64,000 bases of DNA from Ga0077560 sp046330395 (GCA_046330395.1 JAXLSS010000013.1:1-64000); one strand, 5' to 3'. Shown: positions 41,600 through 50,883, counted from the stretch's first letter. Translations and numbers: made by a program. The notes: a model not told the origin generated them from the letters alone.

Positions 41600-44410
41600 G
41601 TGCCTCAGCCCAAGCAGCCCGCCTCGCGACCCCGCCGCGTCCCCACGGCGTCGGCGCCGGGCGCGGCGGCGCGCGTGGTGGTGTTCCTGCAGGAGAACAA
41701 GACCACCGACTTCTACTTCCCAACCATGGCCAGATGGGGAGCCGCGGTGGCCGACCACGGCGGCCTGCTGAGCGCGGCGCCCGACTTCGACCAGCCGCAT
41801 GACCGCGACTCGTGGGTGCACTACCGCATGGGCGACTACGCGGCGCCGGCGCTGCAGGTGAACAACGACGCGGTGATCCCCTACTACAGCTGGCTGGCCA
41901 AGACGTTCGTGTTCAGCGACCACCACTTCGGGCTGGGCACCAACTCCACCCCCGGCCACATGCTGGCCATGGGTGGCCAGGCCCCCACCATGAAGAATCC
42001 GCCGTTCACCGGGCCGTCGCCGGTGTGGGACCTGCCGTCCATCTTCAGCGTCGCCGACGACGCCGGCGTGGAGTGGGCCGCGTTCCCCGGCGGCGGCGGA
42101 TACCCCACCAAGTTCTACAAGAGCCTCACCACCGCGGCGGCGGCCGACCGCATCCTCACGCCCAGCCGGTTCGAGCCCATGGCCAAGGCGGGGGCGCTGC
42201 CCCCGGTGACCTACGTGTGGAGCCCCTCCGGCTTCGACGAGCACCCGCCCACCAGCAGCAACCCCGGCTACATCACCGACGGCGAGGCGCTGGTGTGGCG
42301 CCGGGTGCAGGCGGTGATCGACGGGGGCGGCTGGGACGACACGGTGTTCATCCTCACGTGGGACGACTGGGGCGGCTACGCCGACTCGGTGCCCACGCCC
42401 GACATCGAGACCGTGCCGGACGCCCTGCACCCGGACGGGTTCCAGGCCATCGGCGGCTCGCGGATCCCCCTGCTGATGTTCGGCGGCCGGGTGCGCCAGG
42501 CCATCGACACCGCCTGGCACTCGCACGCCAGCATCCCGCGCACCATCATCGACCTGCTGGGCCTGCCCGAGATGGGCGTGCCCCGTGTGGACTCCGCCCC
42601 CACCCTTGCGGGGTTCGTGGACGCCACGCTGAGCCGCCCCCGGCCCCCCGCCCCCGGCGCCCAGGTGCGCCAGCCCGCCGCGCCCTCCCCCCGGCCGCGC
42701 CCGGTGCCGCCCGCCCCCTGGCCGGGGGCCACGGTGCCCATGCCCGCGCTGGTGACCCTGGGCGGCCCCACGCTGGCGGCACCCGTGGACGGCACGGTGC
42801 GCCCCAAGCCGCCGCCACCACCCACCCACCACGGCCAGAGCCTGCCGGTGGCCGCCAACCCGTGGTCGGCGGCGGCCGGGGCGGGCCGCACGGCGCTGCC
42901 GGGCAGCGAACGGCAGCCGGTGGGCCGGGTGATCGGCTCGGTGGCACACGACGACGTGGTGCAGGTCACCCTGGTGCTACGGCGCCGGAAGCGGCTCACC
43001 GCGTCGGCGCTGCGGCACGGCATGACCTCCGCCGAGCTGGAGCAGCGCCATGGCGCCGACCCCGCCGACGTCGCGGCCGTCACCTCGGTGGTACAGGGCG
43101 CGGGCGCCCACGTGGTGGACGTGCACGCCGCCTCGCGGCGCGTCCGGGTGGAGGGCACCGTGGGCGTGTTGGCCGACCTGTTCGGTGCCGAGCTGCGCGG
43201 GCGCGCGCACCTGGACGGCACCACGTTCCGGCTGCGCACCGGCGGCCTGTCGGTGCCCCAGCCGCTGGCGAACATCGTGGTGGCCGTGCTGGGACTGGAC
43301 GACCGGCCCCAGGCCGCCACCCGGTCGGTGGTGGCCGACCCGCGCGCGGTGAGCACCAGCTTCACCCCGGTGCAGCTGGCGGCCCTGTACGGCATGCCCG
43401 CGGGTGACGGCGGCGGGCAGCACGTGGCCATCATCGAGCTGGGCGGCGGGTTCGCCCAGTCGGATCTCACCACCTACTTCGGCGGCCTCGGGCTGCCCAC
43501 CCCCACCGTCACCGCGGTGGGGGTGGACGGCGCGGCCAACATCCCGGGCGGCGACCCCACCGGCGCCGACGGGGAGGTGCTGCTGGACATCGAGGTGGCC
43601 GGGGCCATCGCGCCGGCGTCCACCCTGAGCGTGTACTTCGCCCCCAACTCGGACGCCGGGTTCCTGGACGCCGTGTCCGAGGCCACGCACGCCTCGCCCA
43701 CGCCGGTGGCCATCAGCATCAGCTGGGGGCAGAGCGAGGACCGCTGGACCGCCCAGGCGCGATCCGCAATGGACGCGGCGTTCGCGGATGCCGCCGCCCT
43801 GGGCATCACCGTCACCGCGGCGGCGGGGGACAGCGGCAGCGCCGACGGCGACACCTCGGCCCCCGGCGTGCACGTGGACTTCCCGGCATCCAGCCCGCAC
43901 GTGGTGGCGTGCGGCGGCACGACGCTGCAGGCCGACGGCGGCACCGTCACCTCCGAGACCGTGTGGAACAACGGCGCATCACGCGGGGCCACCGGCGGCG
44001 GCGTGTCCGACGCCTTCGGACTGCCCAACTGGCAGGCCCACGCGGGCGTGCCCCCGCGCGTCGGTGGCCAGAGCCGTGCCGGGGGCGGCCGCGGGGTGCC
44101 GGACGTGGCGGCGGTGGCCGACCCCACCACCGGCTACCAGGTGCTGGTGGACGGCAGGTCCACGGTGATCGGCGGCACCAGCGCGGTGGCGCCGCTGTGG
44201 GCGGGCCTTGTGGCGCGCATCGTGCAGGTCACGGGCCGCCGGCCGGGGTTGATGAACCCCACCCTCTACGGGGCCGCGCCGGACGGCGGCACGCCCACCG
44301 GCATGCGGGACATCACCACCGGGTCCAACGGGGCCTACCAGGCCGGCCCCGGGTGGGATGCCTGCACCGGTTTGGGGGTGCCGGCCCCGGGTATCGAGAC
44401 CCTGTTCTGA
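41600..44410 (+). CDS. Phosphoesterase fused to a complete S53 (sedolisin/kumamolisin) peptidase
   Basis: A 936-residue protein. Residues of about 25-340 are a PF04185-type phosphoesterase (phospholipase C/acid phosphatase superfamily): VVFLQENKTTDFYF, HHFGLGTNSTPGHMLAMGG and FILTWDDWGGYADSV. A Pro-rich linker (about 350-430) follows. Residues 440-580 are a pro-kumamolisin-like propeptide. The S53 domain keeps the triad and oxyanion residues: E659 and D663 in GEVLLDIEV, D744 in AAAGDSG, S861 in GGTSAVAP, and the calcium-site-like end DITTGSNGAY. GGGAGG precedes GTG 41600. No signal peptide is visible. Confidence 0.85.
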   Translation: MPQPKQPASRPRRVPTASAPGAAARVVVFLQENKTTDFYFPTMARWGAAVADHGGLLSAAPDFDQPHDRDSWVHYRMGDYAAPALQVNNDAVIPYYSWLAKTFVFSDHHFGLGTNSTPGHMLAMGGQAPTMKNPPFTGPSPVWDLPSIFSVADDAGVEWAAFPGGGGYPTKFYKSLTTAAAADRILTPSRFEPMAKAGALPPVTYVWSPSGFDEHPPTSSNPGYITDGEALVWRRVQAVIDGGGWDDTVFILTWDDWGGYADSVPTPDIETVPDALHPDGFQAIGGSRIPLLMFGGRVRQAIDTAWHSHASIPRTIIDLLGLPEMGVPRVDSAPTLAGFVDATLSRPRPPAPGAQVRQPAAPSPRPRPVPPAPWPGATVPMPALVTLGGPTLAAPVDGTVRPKPPPPPTHHGQSLPVAANPWSAAAGAGRTALPGSERQPVGRVIGSVAHDDVVQVTLVLRRRKRLTASALRHGMTSAELEQRHGADPADVAAVTSVVQGAGAHVVDVHAASRRVRVEGTVGVLADLFGAELRGRAHLDGTTFRLRTGGLSVPQPLANIVVAVLGLDDRPQAATRSVVADPRAVSTSFTPVQLAALYGMPAGDGGGQHVAIIELGGGFAQSDLTTYFGGLGLPTPTVTAVGVDGAANIPGGDPTGADGEVLLDIEVAGAIAPASTLSVYFAPNSDAGFLDAVSEATHASPTPVAISISWGQSEDRWTAQARSAMDAAFADAAALGITVTAAAGDSGSADGDTSAPGVHVDFPASSPHVVACGGTTLQADGGTVTSETVWNNGASRGATGGGVSDAFGLPNWQAHAGVPPRVGGQSRAGGGRGVPDVAAVADPTTGYQVLVDGRSTVIGGTSAVAPLWAGLVARIVQVTGRRPGLMNPTLYGAAPDGGTPTGMRDITTGSNGAYQAGPGWDACTGLGVPAPGIETLF

Positions 44411-44427
44411 GCCCCGCCATGCGGGGC
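44411..44427 (+). terminator. Hairpin directly after the fusion gene
   Basis: GCCCCGC-CAT-GCGGGGC, seven pairs, starts immediately after the stop codon. Confidence 0.45.
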
Positions 44428-44431
44428 GCCG

Positions 44432-44462
44432 GCGGCGGGTGTTGACCACCAACACCCGCCGC
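44432..44462 (+). terminator. Second, stronger hairpin before the PRC-barrel gene
   Basis: GCGGCGGGTGTT and AACACCCGCCGC form 12 perfect pairs around GACCACC. It is probably a tandem terminator; being 74 bases before the next gene it might also be an operator. Confidence 0.45.
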
Positions 44463-44535
44463 GCCCGGCACGGGGTGTCGTCCTACAGTCGGGGTGAGTA
44501 CCGACCTGACGAGACCCCCGTGAGGAGGGACGAAC

Positions 44536-44907
44536 ATGGCCGACACACACGCACCCGACATCCGCCTGGTGGGCTATGAGGTTCGCACGGCCGACGGTGA
44601 CCACGTGGGCCTCATCGAGGGCGTCGGCGCCGACGGCATGCGCCTGCACCATCTGGCCGACCGGCCCACGGCCGGCGGCTGGGTGCCGCTGATGGCCGTC
44701 GATCGCGTGGACCACGCGCTGGACACCGTGCTGCTGATGCCCGGCGTGGACATGGACGTGATCCTGGCGGCCCCGCCGCGCGCCGACACCGACCCGGACG
44801 GCTGGCACAAGAGCAACGACTGGTGGGCCGACATGCTGGGCCACCTGGGCCTGTTCGAATCCGAGGGGCGGGGCAGCGGCCCCTTCATCCACCACGACGC
44901 CGGCTGA
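44536..44907 (+). CDS. PRC-barrel-like small protein
   Basis: A 123-residue protein. Residues 8-75 have the PRC-barrel/DUF2171-like pattern GYEVRTADGDHVGLIEGV, then LHHLADRP and WVPLMAVDRVDHALDTVLLM. A Trp-rich tail follows (WHKSNDWWADMLGHLG). GAGGAGGGACGAAC precedes ATG 44536. PRC-barrels bind RNA or protein; the role here is unknown. It is the first gene of an operon with a Crp-like regulator and a stress-type protein. Confidence 0.65.
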   Translation: MADTHAPDIRLVGYEVRTADGDHVGLIEGVGADGMRLHHLADRPTAGGWVPLMAVDRVDHALDTVLLMPGVDMDVILAAPPRADTDPDGWHKSNDWWADMLGHLGLFESEGRGSGPFIHHDAG

Positions 44908-44911
44908 TCCC

Positions 44912-45730
44912 ATGCACCGGGCCGACGGGCTCAGCGTGCAGCCGTCCCCGTGGCGTGAGGCCGCCCCACACGGGCGGCTGCCCCTGGAGCGGGTGGACTT
45001 CCTGCGCGGGGTCCACCCGCAGGACCTGGGGCGCCTGGAGCAGCTGCTGCCGCCGGTGTCCTGGGTGGCCGGGCGGGACATGCCCGCCGAGCTGCGGCGG
45101 CCCGGATGCGTGTTCGTGGTGCGCGGCGGCCGCATCGCCATCCTGGGTCGCGACCCGGGGGCGCGCGCCACCATGATGGTGGCCTTCGGCGACCCCGGCG
45201 ACCTCTACTCCACCCTGGGTGGCGTGCCCGCGCCCCGCGCGATGGCCCTCGAGGACACGGCGGTGACGGCACTGCCCGAGACCGTGCTGCGCACCCTGGC
45301 GCGACGCCACCCGCAGCTGGGGGTGGACCTGTCGGTGTCGCTGTCCGAGCGGGTGGCCCTGCTGCGGGACGTGGTGGCGCACGTGGGCCACAGCCACATC
45401 GACGAGCGCCTGTGGGCCCGCATCGTGGCGCTGATCGGGCGCGTGGGCGTGGCCACCGCCGCCGGGCCGCTGCTGCCCATCCCCCTCACCCACGCCCAGT
45501 GGGGGATGCTCACCGGGGGCTCCCGGGAATCCATCACCCTGGCCCTCGGCCGCTTCCGGCGCGAGGGCCGCATCCAGGTGCGCGACCGCCGCATCCTGGT
45601 GCCCTGGACGGTGTGGCGCCAGGCCGCCACCGTGGCCGACGCCACGCTGCAGGCCGATGCCGCGCCCCACAGCGCCCGGGTCCGGCTGGTCAACGCCACG
45701 CAACCGCGAGACGAGAAGGAGGACCCATGA
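44912..45730 (+). CDS. Crp/Fnr-family regulator
   Basis: A 272-residue protein starting four bases after the previous gene. Residues of about 25-150 resemble a cyclic-nucleotide-binding-type beta barrel, with a degenerate binding loop. The C-terminal winged helix has LTHAQWGMLTGGSRESITLA then LGRFRREGRIQVRDRRI, the Crp/Fnr recognition region. There is no FNR-like cysteine cluster. An unusual acidic tail of about 35 residues follows the HTH. The stop overlaps the next start by four bases. Confidence 0.75.
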   Translation: MHRADGLSVQPSPWREAAPHGRLPLERVDFLRGVHPQDLGRLEQLLPPVSWVAGRDMPAELRRPGCVFVVRGGRIAILGRDPGARATMMVAFGDPGDLYSTLGGVPAPRAMALEDTAVTALPETVLRTLARRHPQLGVDLSVSLSERVALLRDVVAHVGHSHIDERLWARIVALIGRVGVATAAGPLLPIPLTHAQWGMLTGGSRESITLALGRFRREGRIQVRDRRILVPWTVWRQAATVADATLQADAAPHSARVRLVNATQPRDEKEDP

Positions 45731-46191
45731 CCACCATCTCCGCGGCGTTCGTCGATCACACCGACGCGGACGCCGCCGTGGCGGCCCTGCGCGGCCGCGG
45801 CGTGCCCGCAGGGCACATCCACCTGATGTCCGCCCGCTCGCGTCCCGAGCCCGAACGCGGTGTGCTGGGCGCGTACGGCGGCCACACGGTGCACCCGGGG
45901 GACACCCGCGGCGCCTTCGCCGGCGCCCGGCACCGCATCGGCGAGACCCGCGGCACATACGCCGGCCATGAGGCCCCGCACGTGGGCAGCTACGGCGACG
46001 CCGAACGCGTGCACGAGGTCACGGTGGAGCCGGAGGGCCCGCAGAGCCGGCTGGTGGCCCGCCTGCGCGACCTCGGCGTGACGCCCGACGAGATGCCCGG
46101 ACGCGTCACCCAGGTGCGCGCCGGGTCGGTGCTGGTGCTGGCCGACGTGCCGTCGGCACGCGCCGGCGCCCTGCAGCACGTGCTCCGCTGA
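45727..46191 (+). CDS. General-stress-protein-17M-like small protein
   Basis: A 154-residue protein beginning MTTISAAFVDHTDADAAVAA and containing LRGRGVPAGHIHLMS, the ferredoxin-like start of YflT/GSP17M-type proteins. A His/Gly/Arg-rich middle (HTVHPGDTRGAFAGARHRIG) follows, then a second alpha/beta half ending VLVLADVPSARAGALQHVLR. Function is unknown; its place behind the Crp-like regulator suggests a stress operon. GGAGGACCC precedes ATG 45727. Confidence 0.6.
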   Translation: MTTISAAFVDHTDADAAVAALRGRGVPAGHIHLMSARSRPEPERGVLGAYGGHTVHPGDTRGAFAGARHRIGETRGTYAGHEAPHVGSYGDAERVHEVTVEPEGPQSRLVARLRDLGVTPDEMPGRVTQVRAGSVLVLADVPSARAGALQHVLR

Positions 46192-46214
46192 ACCATCCCC
46201 GCCCGCGTCCGCGC

Positions 46215-46802
46215 TCAACCGGCGTCACCGCGCCGGCCGAGCGGGCGCGGGCGGTGGTCGGCCCACACCAGCCGGTAGCCCCCCGCGGAGGCCAGGTTGC
46301 GCTCGCGGGGCCGCCGGGGCGGGCGCGGCGTGCGCATCAGCCACAGCCGCCCCCTGGAGCGCACCACCTCCTCACCCGCGGTGCCGATCAGGTGGTCCAG
46401 CGCCGGATACCAGCCGTCGGCGCTGCACTCCTCGTACAGGTCGCGCAGGACCGGTGCCTGCAGGCAATCGTGGATGTACCTCCCCCACGACTCCCGGTCG
46501 TCGCGCTCGTACTCCCTGCGGTGATCCCAGATGCACTCGAGCACGTCGAGGATGTACATGCCCGTGGCCAGCACCAGCGAGCGGTCCCTGCCCGTCACCT
46601 CGGGCTGCAGCGGGCGCCTGTCGTAGAAGTACTGGCGCAGCTCCGGGTTGGCGATCATCTTCTCCCCGATGGCCAGCGTGAGCTCGGTGGCACCGGAATA
46701 CGTGGTGATGCGCAGCGTGCGCCGGCCCACCTGCCAGGTGAGGATCGCCGAGGCCAGGGCGATGACCACCGCGACCACCGCGAGGGCGCTGCCGGTGTCC
46801 AC
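46215..46802 (-). CDS. Membrane-anchored protein, DUF4760-like
   Basis: A 195-residue protein with one N-terminal helix (ALAVVAVVIALASAILTW) and a soluble helical region (LTLAIGEKMIANPELRQYFY, MYILDVLECIWDHRREYERD). This resembles small membrane-anchored DUF4760 proteins of unknown role. The C-terminus is basic and Pro/Arg-rich. Its start lies two bases from the stop of the upstream acetyltransferase, so they form an operon. Confidence 0.6.
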   Translation of the reverse strand: MDTGSALAVVAVVIALASAILTWQVGRRTLRITTYSGATELTLAIGEKMIANPELRQYFYDRRPLQPEVTGRDRSLVLATGMYILDVLECIWDHRREYERDDRESWGRYIHDCLQAPVLRDLYEECSADGWYPALDHLIGTAGEEVVRSRGRLWLMRTPRPPRRPRERNLASAGGYRLVWADHRPRPLGRRGDAG

Positions 46803-46804
46803 GG

Positions 46805-47437
46805 TCAGTCCAGTCCCCGCAGCGCCGCGGTCACCAGCGGGTCATCCGCGGCCAGGTCGTATCCCTCCACCAGCACGGCGCGCACCAGCCGCGCGAGCAT
46901 CCCACCGGACATCGCGGTCGGCGCCGGATACGCCATCAGCACCAGCGGCTCGGTGCCCACGGTGCCCACGTTGGGAACCACGTAGTTCGGGACGGGCAGC
47001 CGGGCCGGCCCGCAGCGCTCCCAGAACCGGAGCCGCCGCACCCGCACCTCGCGCTCGGCCGCATCGATGCCCGGTTCATCCGGGTCCTCAACCTCCAGCA
47101 CCACGCCCTGAACGCCCGCCGCGGCGGCCGCCTCGCGCACGTGGCGCCACACCTCCCCACCCAGCCCGCCACCGCGCAGCGCGGGGTCGATGGCCACGTA
47201 CTCCAGGAACCACCACGCGATCGACTCCAGGACGCTCGCGAAACACACGCCCACCACGCTGCCGCCGCGCAGCACCAGCTGGCCCCGGTAGCCTGAACCC
47301 CGCTCGAGCACCTGCGCGAACGGCCCGCGCTGGCGCAGCGGGAACGACCCCTCGTAGATCTCCCGGCCTCGATCACGCTGCGCCGGCGAGCAATCGGCGA
47401 GGTGTCTCAGCTCCAGCTGGGGGACGGTGGGGGGCAT
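46805..47437 (-). CDS. GNAT-family acetyltransferase
   Basis: A 210-residue protein. FLEYVAIDPALRGGGLGGEV is motif A with the acetyl-CoA loop, and VVLEVEDPDE plus LRFWERCGPARLP complete the fold, as in GNATs acting on small metabolites. The substrate is unknown. ATG 47437 is used; it lies about 95 bases from the deacetylase stop upstream. Confidence 0.75.
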   Translation of the reverse strand: MPPTVPQLELRHLADCSPAQRDRGREIYEGSFPLRQRGPFAQVLERGSGYRGQLVLRGGSVVGVCFASVLESIAWWFLEYVAIDPALRGGGLGGEVWRHVREAAAAAGVQGVVLEVEDPDEPGIDAAEREVRVRRLRFWERCGPARLPVPNYVVPNVGTVGTEPLVLMAYPAPTAMSGGMLARLVRAVLVEGYDLAADDPLVTAALRGLD

Positions 47438-47530
47438 CCGGATGCGCCGCAGCTTGCGTGAAGGTCTCGGCGCGGGGCAAGCGGGGAACCCCGGAGCCGG
47501 CCGGCTCCCCCGTTCGAGGCGTGCGCCGTG

Positions 47531-48499
47531 CTACCCCCGGGCGGCTTCGGCGGTGCGGATGAGCGACTGGAACGCACTCAACGTGGTGTCGCCGTGCACG
47601 CGCACCCTGCCCTCGGTGACCGCGTCGGCGGCGATCACCCGTGAGGACGGCTGGGTGGTGTAGGCCAGCACGTAGCCGGCCCGGCGCACATCCTGCGCGG
47701 AGGCGGTGTCGAAGCGCCCGGCCGGATACGCGAACCACTGCACGGGGTGCCCCAGGTGGGCCTCCAGGACGCGGCGGGACGCCTGCAGCTGCTGCATGCG
47801 GGCGGCCGTGGACAGCGTCGGCAGCTCCAGGTGGCTCACGGTGTGCGAGCCGATGTCCATCCCCATGCGGTCCAGCCGGCGCAGCTGCGGCCAGGTGAGG
47901 AACGCCCTTGCTCCCACGCGCCCGGTGATGATGAAGAAGGTGGCGGGCCAGTGGCGGGGCGCCAGCACGGGCGCCACGTACGTGACCGCGTCCACGTACC
48001 CGTCGTCGAAGGTGATCACCAGCGGCCGCGGTGGCAGCGGCGCGCCGTCGAACACCGCCCGGAACACGCTGGTCTGGCTCACCGGGTGGTACCCGGCGGC
48101 GGCCAGCCAGCGCATCTGCGCCCGGAACGACGCCGGGTCCACGGTGAGGTCGCGGGACACCGCGTTGGTGGCCGTGGATCGCGGCGCCACCCGGTGGTAC
48201 ATCAGCACCGGCACGGTTATTCCCGTGCGGGCGCTGTGCAGCGGCGGGCGCAGCGGTACGGCGGACCGGCGGGGGGTGACGTGATGGGGCCGCACCACCA
48301 CGGGCGTCGTGGTGGTGGAGGTGGTGGCGCCGGACGTGGTGCCCCCGTTGTCCCGGTTGCCGTTCTGGGACACCAGCGCGCCGATGACGCCGGCCACCAT
48401 CACCATGACCCCGGCCACCGACATGCGCACGCGGCGGCGGCGGTCGGCCTGCCGCCGGCGCCGTTCGCGACGGGGATCCAGATCATCGGGGGTGACCAT
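47531..48499 (-). CDS. Membrane-anchored polysaccharide deacetylase
   Basis: A 322-residue NodB-type deacetylase. After a basic start a membrane helix (VAGVMVMVAGVIGALVS) and a Thr-rich linker lead outside. Motif 1 is TFDDGY (catalytic base and metal Asp), motif 2 is GSHTVSH (metal histidines) and motif 3 is FAYPAGRFD. Typical substrates are N-acetylglucosamine polymers such as peptidoglycan or surface glycans. ATG 48499 was chosen; the frame extends to 48535. It is divergent from the PhoD-like gene, with about 95 bases between. Confidence 0.85.
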   Translation of the reverse strand: MVTPDDLDPRRERRRRQADRRRRVRMSVAGVMVMVAGVIGALVSQNGNRDNGGTTSGATTSTTTTPVVVRPHHVTPRRSAVPLRPPLHSARTGITVPVLMYHRVAPRSTATNAVSRDLTVDPASFRAQMRWLAAAGYHPVSQTSVFRAVFDGAPLPPRPLVITFDDGYVDAVTYVAPVLAPRHWPATFFIITGRVGARAFLTWPQLRRLDRMGMDIGSHTVSHLELPTLSTAARMQQLQASRRVLEAHLGHPVQWFAYPAGRFDTASAQDVRRAGYVLAYTTQPSSRVIAADAVTEGRVRVHGDTTLSAFQSLIRTAEAARG

Positions 48500-48594
48500 C
48501 CGGTGATGTCTATGCGGCGGCGCGGCGCCGCGCACGCGCCCGTGTGACGAGCCACGGCGCGGCGCCCGCGGATACCATCACGTCGTGGTGCGGT

Positions 48595-50319
48595 ATGGCT
48601 GATCCCCTGCAGCAGGAGATGGACGGGCCGCCGAGCCCTCCGCCGGCGGAGGGTGCGCCCCAGATCGTGGTGGGACCGGTGCAGCGGTTCCGCGACGCGC
48701 GGGGCAACGTGACGGTGTTCCTGGAGACCGATCGCCCGTGCGAGGTGCGCGTTGACACCGAGGGCCGGGGCGGCGCCACGCACCGCATGCGCACCTGGGC
48801 CGTGCACGGCCACCACTACGCCCTGGTGATGCTGGAGGACGTGCCCGCCGACCGGGCGGTGCCCTACCGGGTGTGGCTGGACGACGCGCCGGTGTGGCCC
48901 GACCCGGACCGCGACGACCCGGTGAGCGTCTTCCCGCCCGCGGTCACCGGGGACCTGGCCCGGGTGGCCTTCGGGTCGTGCCGCGAGCTTGGTCCCCACG
49001 ACGCGGAGGGGCTGGCCGCGTGGGGTGCCGACGCCCTGGTGGGCCTGGCCGACCGCCTCCGCCACCTGGACCACGGCGAGTGGCCCCACCTGGTGCTGCA
49101 CCTGGGTGACCAGGTGTACGCCGACGAGCCGCCCGAGGAGGTCCGCAAGCGGCTGCGGGAGCTGCACGCGGGCGACCCGGAGGAGATCCGCGAGGAGATC
49201 CACGACTTCGAGGAGTACACCTGGCTGTACCGCCCCACGTGGATGCATCCGGACGTGCGCTGGCTGCTGTCCACGGTGCCCAGCGCCATGATCCTGGACG
49301 ACCACGATCTGCGCGACGACTGGAACACCTCGGCCGCCTGGCGCCGGGAGATGGAGACCCGGCCGTGGTGGCACGACCGGGTGGTGGGCGCGCTCGGTTC
49401 GTACTGGGTGTACCAGCACATCGGGAACATTTCCCCTGAGGTCCTGCGGGACGACCCCACGTTCCGGGCCATCACCACCGCCCCCGAGGCGGAGGCCACC
49501 GGGTTGCTGGACGACCTGGCGCAGCGTTCGGAGGATGACCCGTGGTCACCGGGCTGGTCGTTCGCCCGCGAGCTGGGCCCGGCGCGTCTGGTGGTGCTCG
49601 ACTCCCGGTGCCGCCGCGTGCTGGAGCCACCGGAGATGCGCGCCATCGTGGACGAGGCCGAGTGGGCCTGGCTGCGGGACACCATCGCGACGCAACCGGC
49701 GGCCCGGCACCTGCTGATCGCCACCACCCTGCCCGTATTCCTGCCCTACGGCGTGCACCACATCGAGGGCTGGAGCGAGGCGGTGGCCACGGGCGCGTGG
49801 GGCCGCCTGTGGGCACGGCTGGGCGAGCGCATCCGGCGCGCGGTGGACCTGGAGCACTGGCCCGCCTACCACCGCTCGTTCGTGGGGGTGGCGCAGCTGC
49901 TGCGCGAGGTGGTCACCGGTACCCACCCGCCGGCGTCCATCCTGTTCCTCTCCGGCGACGTCCACTTCTCGTACACCGCCCAGGTGGACCTGCCCGGCAT
50001 CGACGCACCCGAGACGGCCATCCACCAGCTGGTGCAGTCGCCCATGCGCAACCGCCTGCCGAAGGCAATGATCGCCACGTTCTGGCTCTTGCAGACCCGG
50101 TTCGCGGCGGTGGCCCTGCGGCCCCTGCCGCGGCTGGCCGGGGTGGAGGACCCCCGGGTGACCTGGCGCTTCAACGGCCCGCTCACCTTCAAGAACGGGC
50201 TGATGACCGTGCTGGTGGACGGCGAGCGCGCGGACGTGGCCGTGGACCGGGCCATGGTTGACGGTGAACACGAGCGTCTCGTGCGCACCGAGGTGAAGCT
50301 GCTGACCTCCGGGGGCTGA
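48595..50319 (+). CDS. PhoD-like metallophosphatase
   Basis: A 574-residue phosphatase of the PhoD-like superfamily. An N-terminal Fn3-like domain is followed by the metal-site motifs FGSCREL, LHLGDQVYADE, MILDDHDLRDDWN and FLSGDVHFSYTA. PhoD-type enzymes hydrolyse phosphodiesters and monoesters. There is no signal peptide, so this one is probably cytoplasmic. ATG 48595 follows the possible -10 TACCAT at 48573-48578; an earlier in-frame start at 48544 is less likely. Confidence 0.8.
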   Translation: MADPLQQEMDGPPSPPPAEGAPQIVVGPVQRFRDARGNVTVFLETDRPCEVRVDTEGRGGATHRMRTWAVHGHHYALVMLEDVPADRAVPYRVWLDDAPVWPDPDRDDPVSVFPPAVTGDLARVAFGSCRELGPHDAEGLAAWGADALVGLADRLRHLDHGEWPHLVLHLGDQVYADEPPEEVRKRLRELHAGDPEEIREEIHDFEEYTWLYRPTWMHPDVRWLLSTVPSAMILDDHDLRDDWNTSAAWRREMETRPWWHDRVVGALGSYWVYQHIGNISPEVLRDDPTFRAITTAPEAEATGLLDDLAQRSEDDPWSPGWSFARELGPARLVVLDSRCRRVLEPPEMRAIVDEAEWAWLRDTIATQPAARHLLIATTLPVFLPYGVHHIEGWSEAVATGAWGRLWARLGERIRRAVDLEHWPAYHRSFVGVAQLLREVVTGTHPPASILFLSGDVHFSYTAQVDLPGIDAPETAIHQLVQSPMRNRLPKAMIATFWLLQTRFAAVALRPLPRLAGVEDPRVTWRFNGPLTFKNGLMTVLVDGERADVAVDRAMVDGEHERLVRTEVKLLTSGG

Positions 50320-50407
50320 ACACCGCGGTTCCCGGGGCCGGGTGTCGATCCGCGGGCGCGCCGCGGGTCATCCCCGTGACGGACACCCCGAGGAGGACAC
50401 GATCGCC

Positions 50408-50863
50408 ATGCACCCGCACGATCAGGAGCGACCGGCCCATCACCCCGACCTCACGCTGCGGGAGGTGGGGGTGGTGCGGTCGCGCCTCACCGATCCGGCC
50501 GCGGCTCCCAAGCAGGGTCGCGAGGGCGCCCCGGACGCCGAGGTGCACATCCACCCGGCCTTCCGGGCGGCCCTGGAGGGGGTGGCGGCGGGGGACCGCC
50601 TGGAGCTGCTCACCTGGCTGCACCACGCCGACCGGGATGCGCTGCGCGTGCATCCCCGGGATGACGCCGGGGCGCCGCTGCGCGGGGTCTTCGCCACCCG
50701 CTCGGCCGACCGGCCCAGCCCCATCGGGCTGCACACGGTGACCGTCCGCGCGGTGGACGGGGCACGCCTGCGGGTGGGCCCCCTGGAGGCCGTGGACGGG
50801 ACGCCGGTGCTGGACCTCAAGCCGCACCTGCCGCCGGCCGTGGACGGCGTGCGCGGGCGGTGA
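50408..50863 (+). CDS. trmO: TrmO/TsaA-like tRNA methyltransferase
   Basis: A 151-residue beta-barrel protein of the TsaA (TrmO) family. It begins VGVVRSRLTDPAAAPKQG and shows EVHIHPAFRAAL, FATRSADRPSPIGL and DGTPVLDLKPHLP, all family landmarks. TrmO uses SAM to methylate t6A37 in tRNA. AGGAGGA precedes ATG 50408. The stop lies in the loop of a strong hairpin shared with the convergent gene. Confidence 0.8.
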   Translation: MHPHDQERPAHHPDLTLREVGVVRSRLTDPAAAPKQGREGAPDAEVHIHPAFRAALEGVAAGDRLELLTWLHHADRDALRVHPRDDAGAPLRGVFATRSADRPSPIGLHTVTVRAVDGARLRVGPLEAVDGTPVLDLKPHLPPAVDGVRGR

Positions 50864-50876
50864 CCCGCGCACGCCG
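50845..50876. terminator. Bidirectional terminator hairpin
   Basis: CGGCGTGCGCGGG and CCCGCGCACGCCG form 13 perfect pairs around CGGTGA, which contains the TrmO stop. It separates two convergent genes eight bases before the small gene's end. Confidence 0.6.
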
Positions 50877-50883
50877 CGTGCGA

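Noticed and set aside
50349..50372. CCGCGG-rich repeat before trmO as an operator
   Set aside because: Simple CG-rich self-complementarity with several equivalent pairings; no defined arms.
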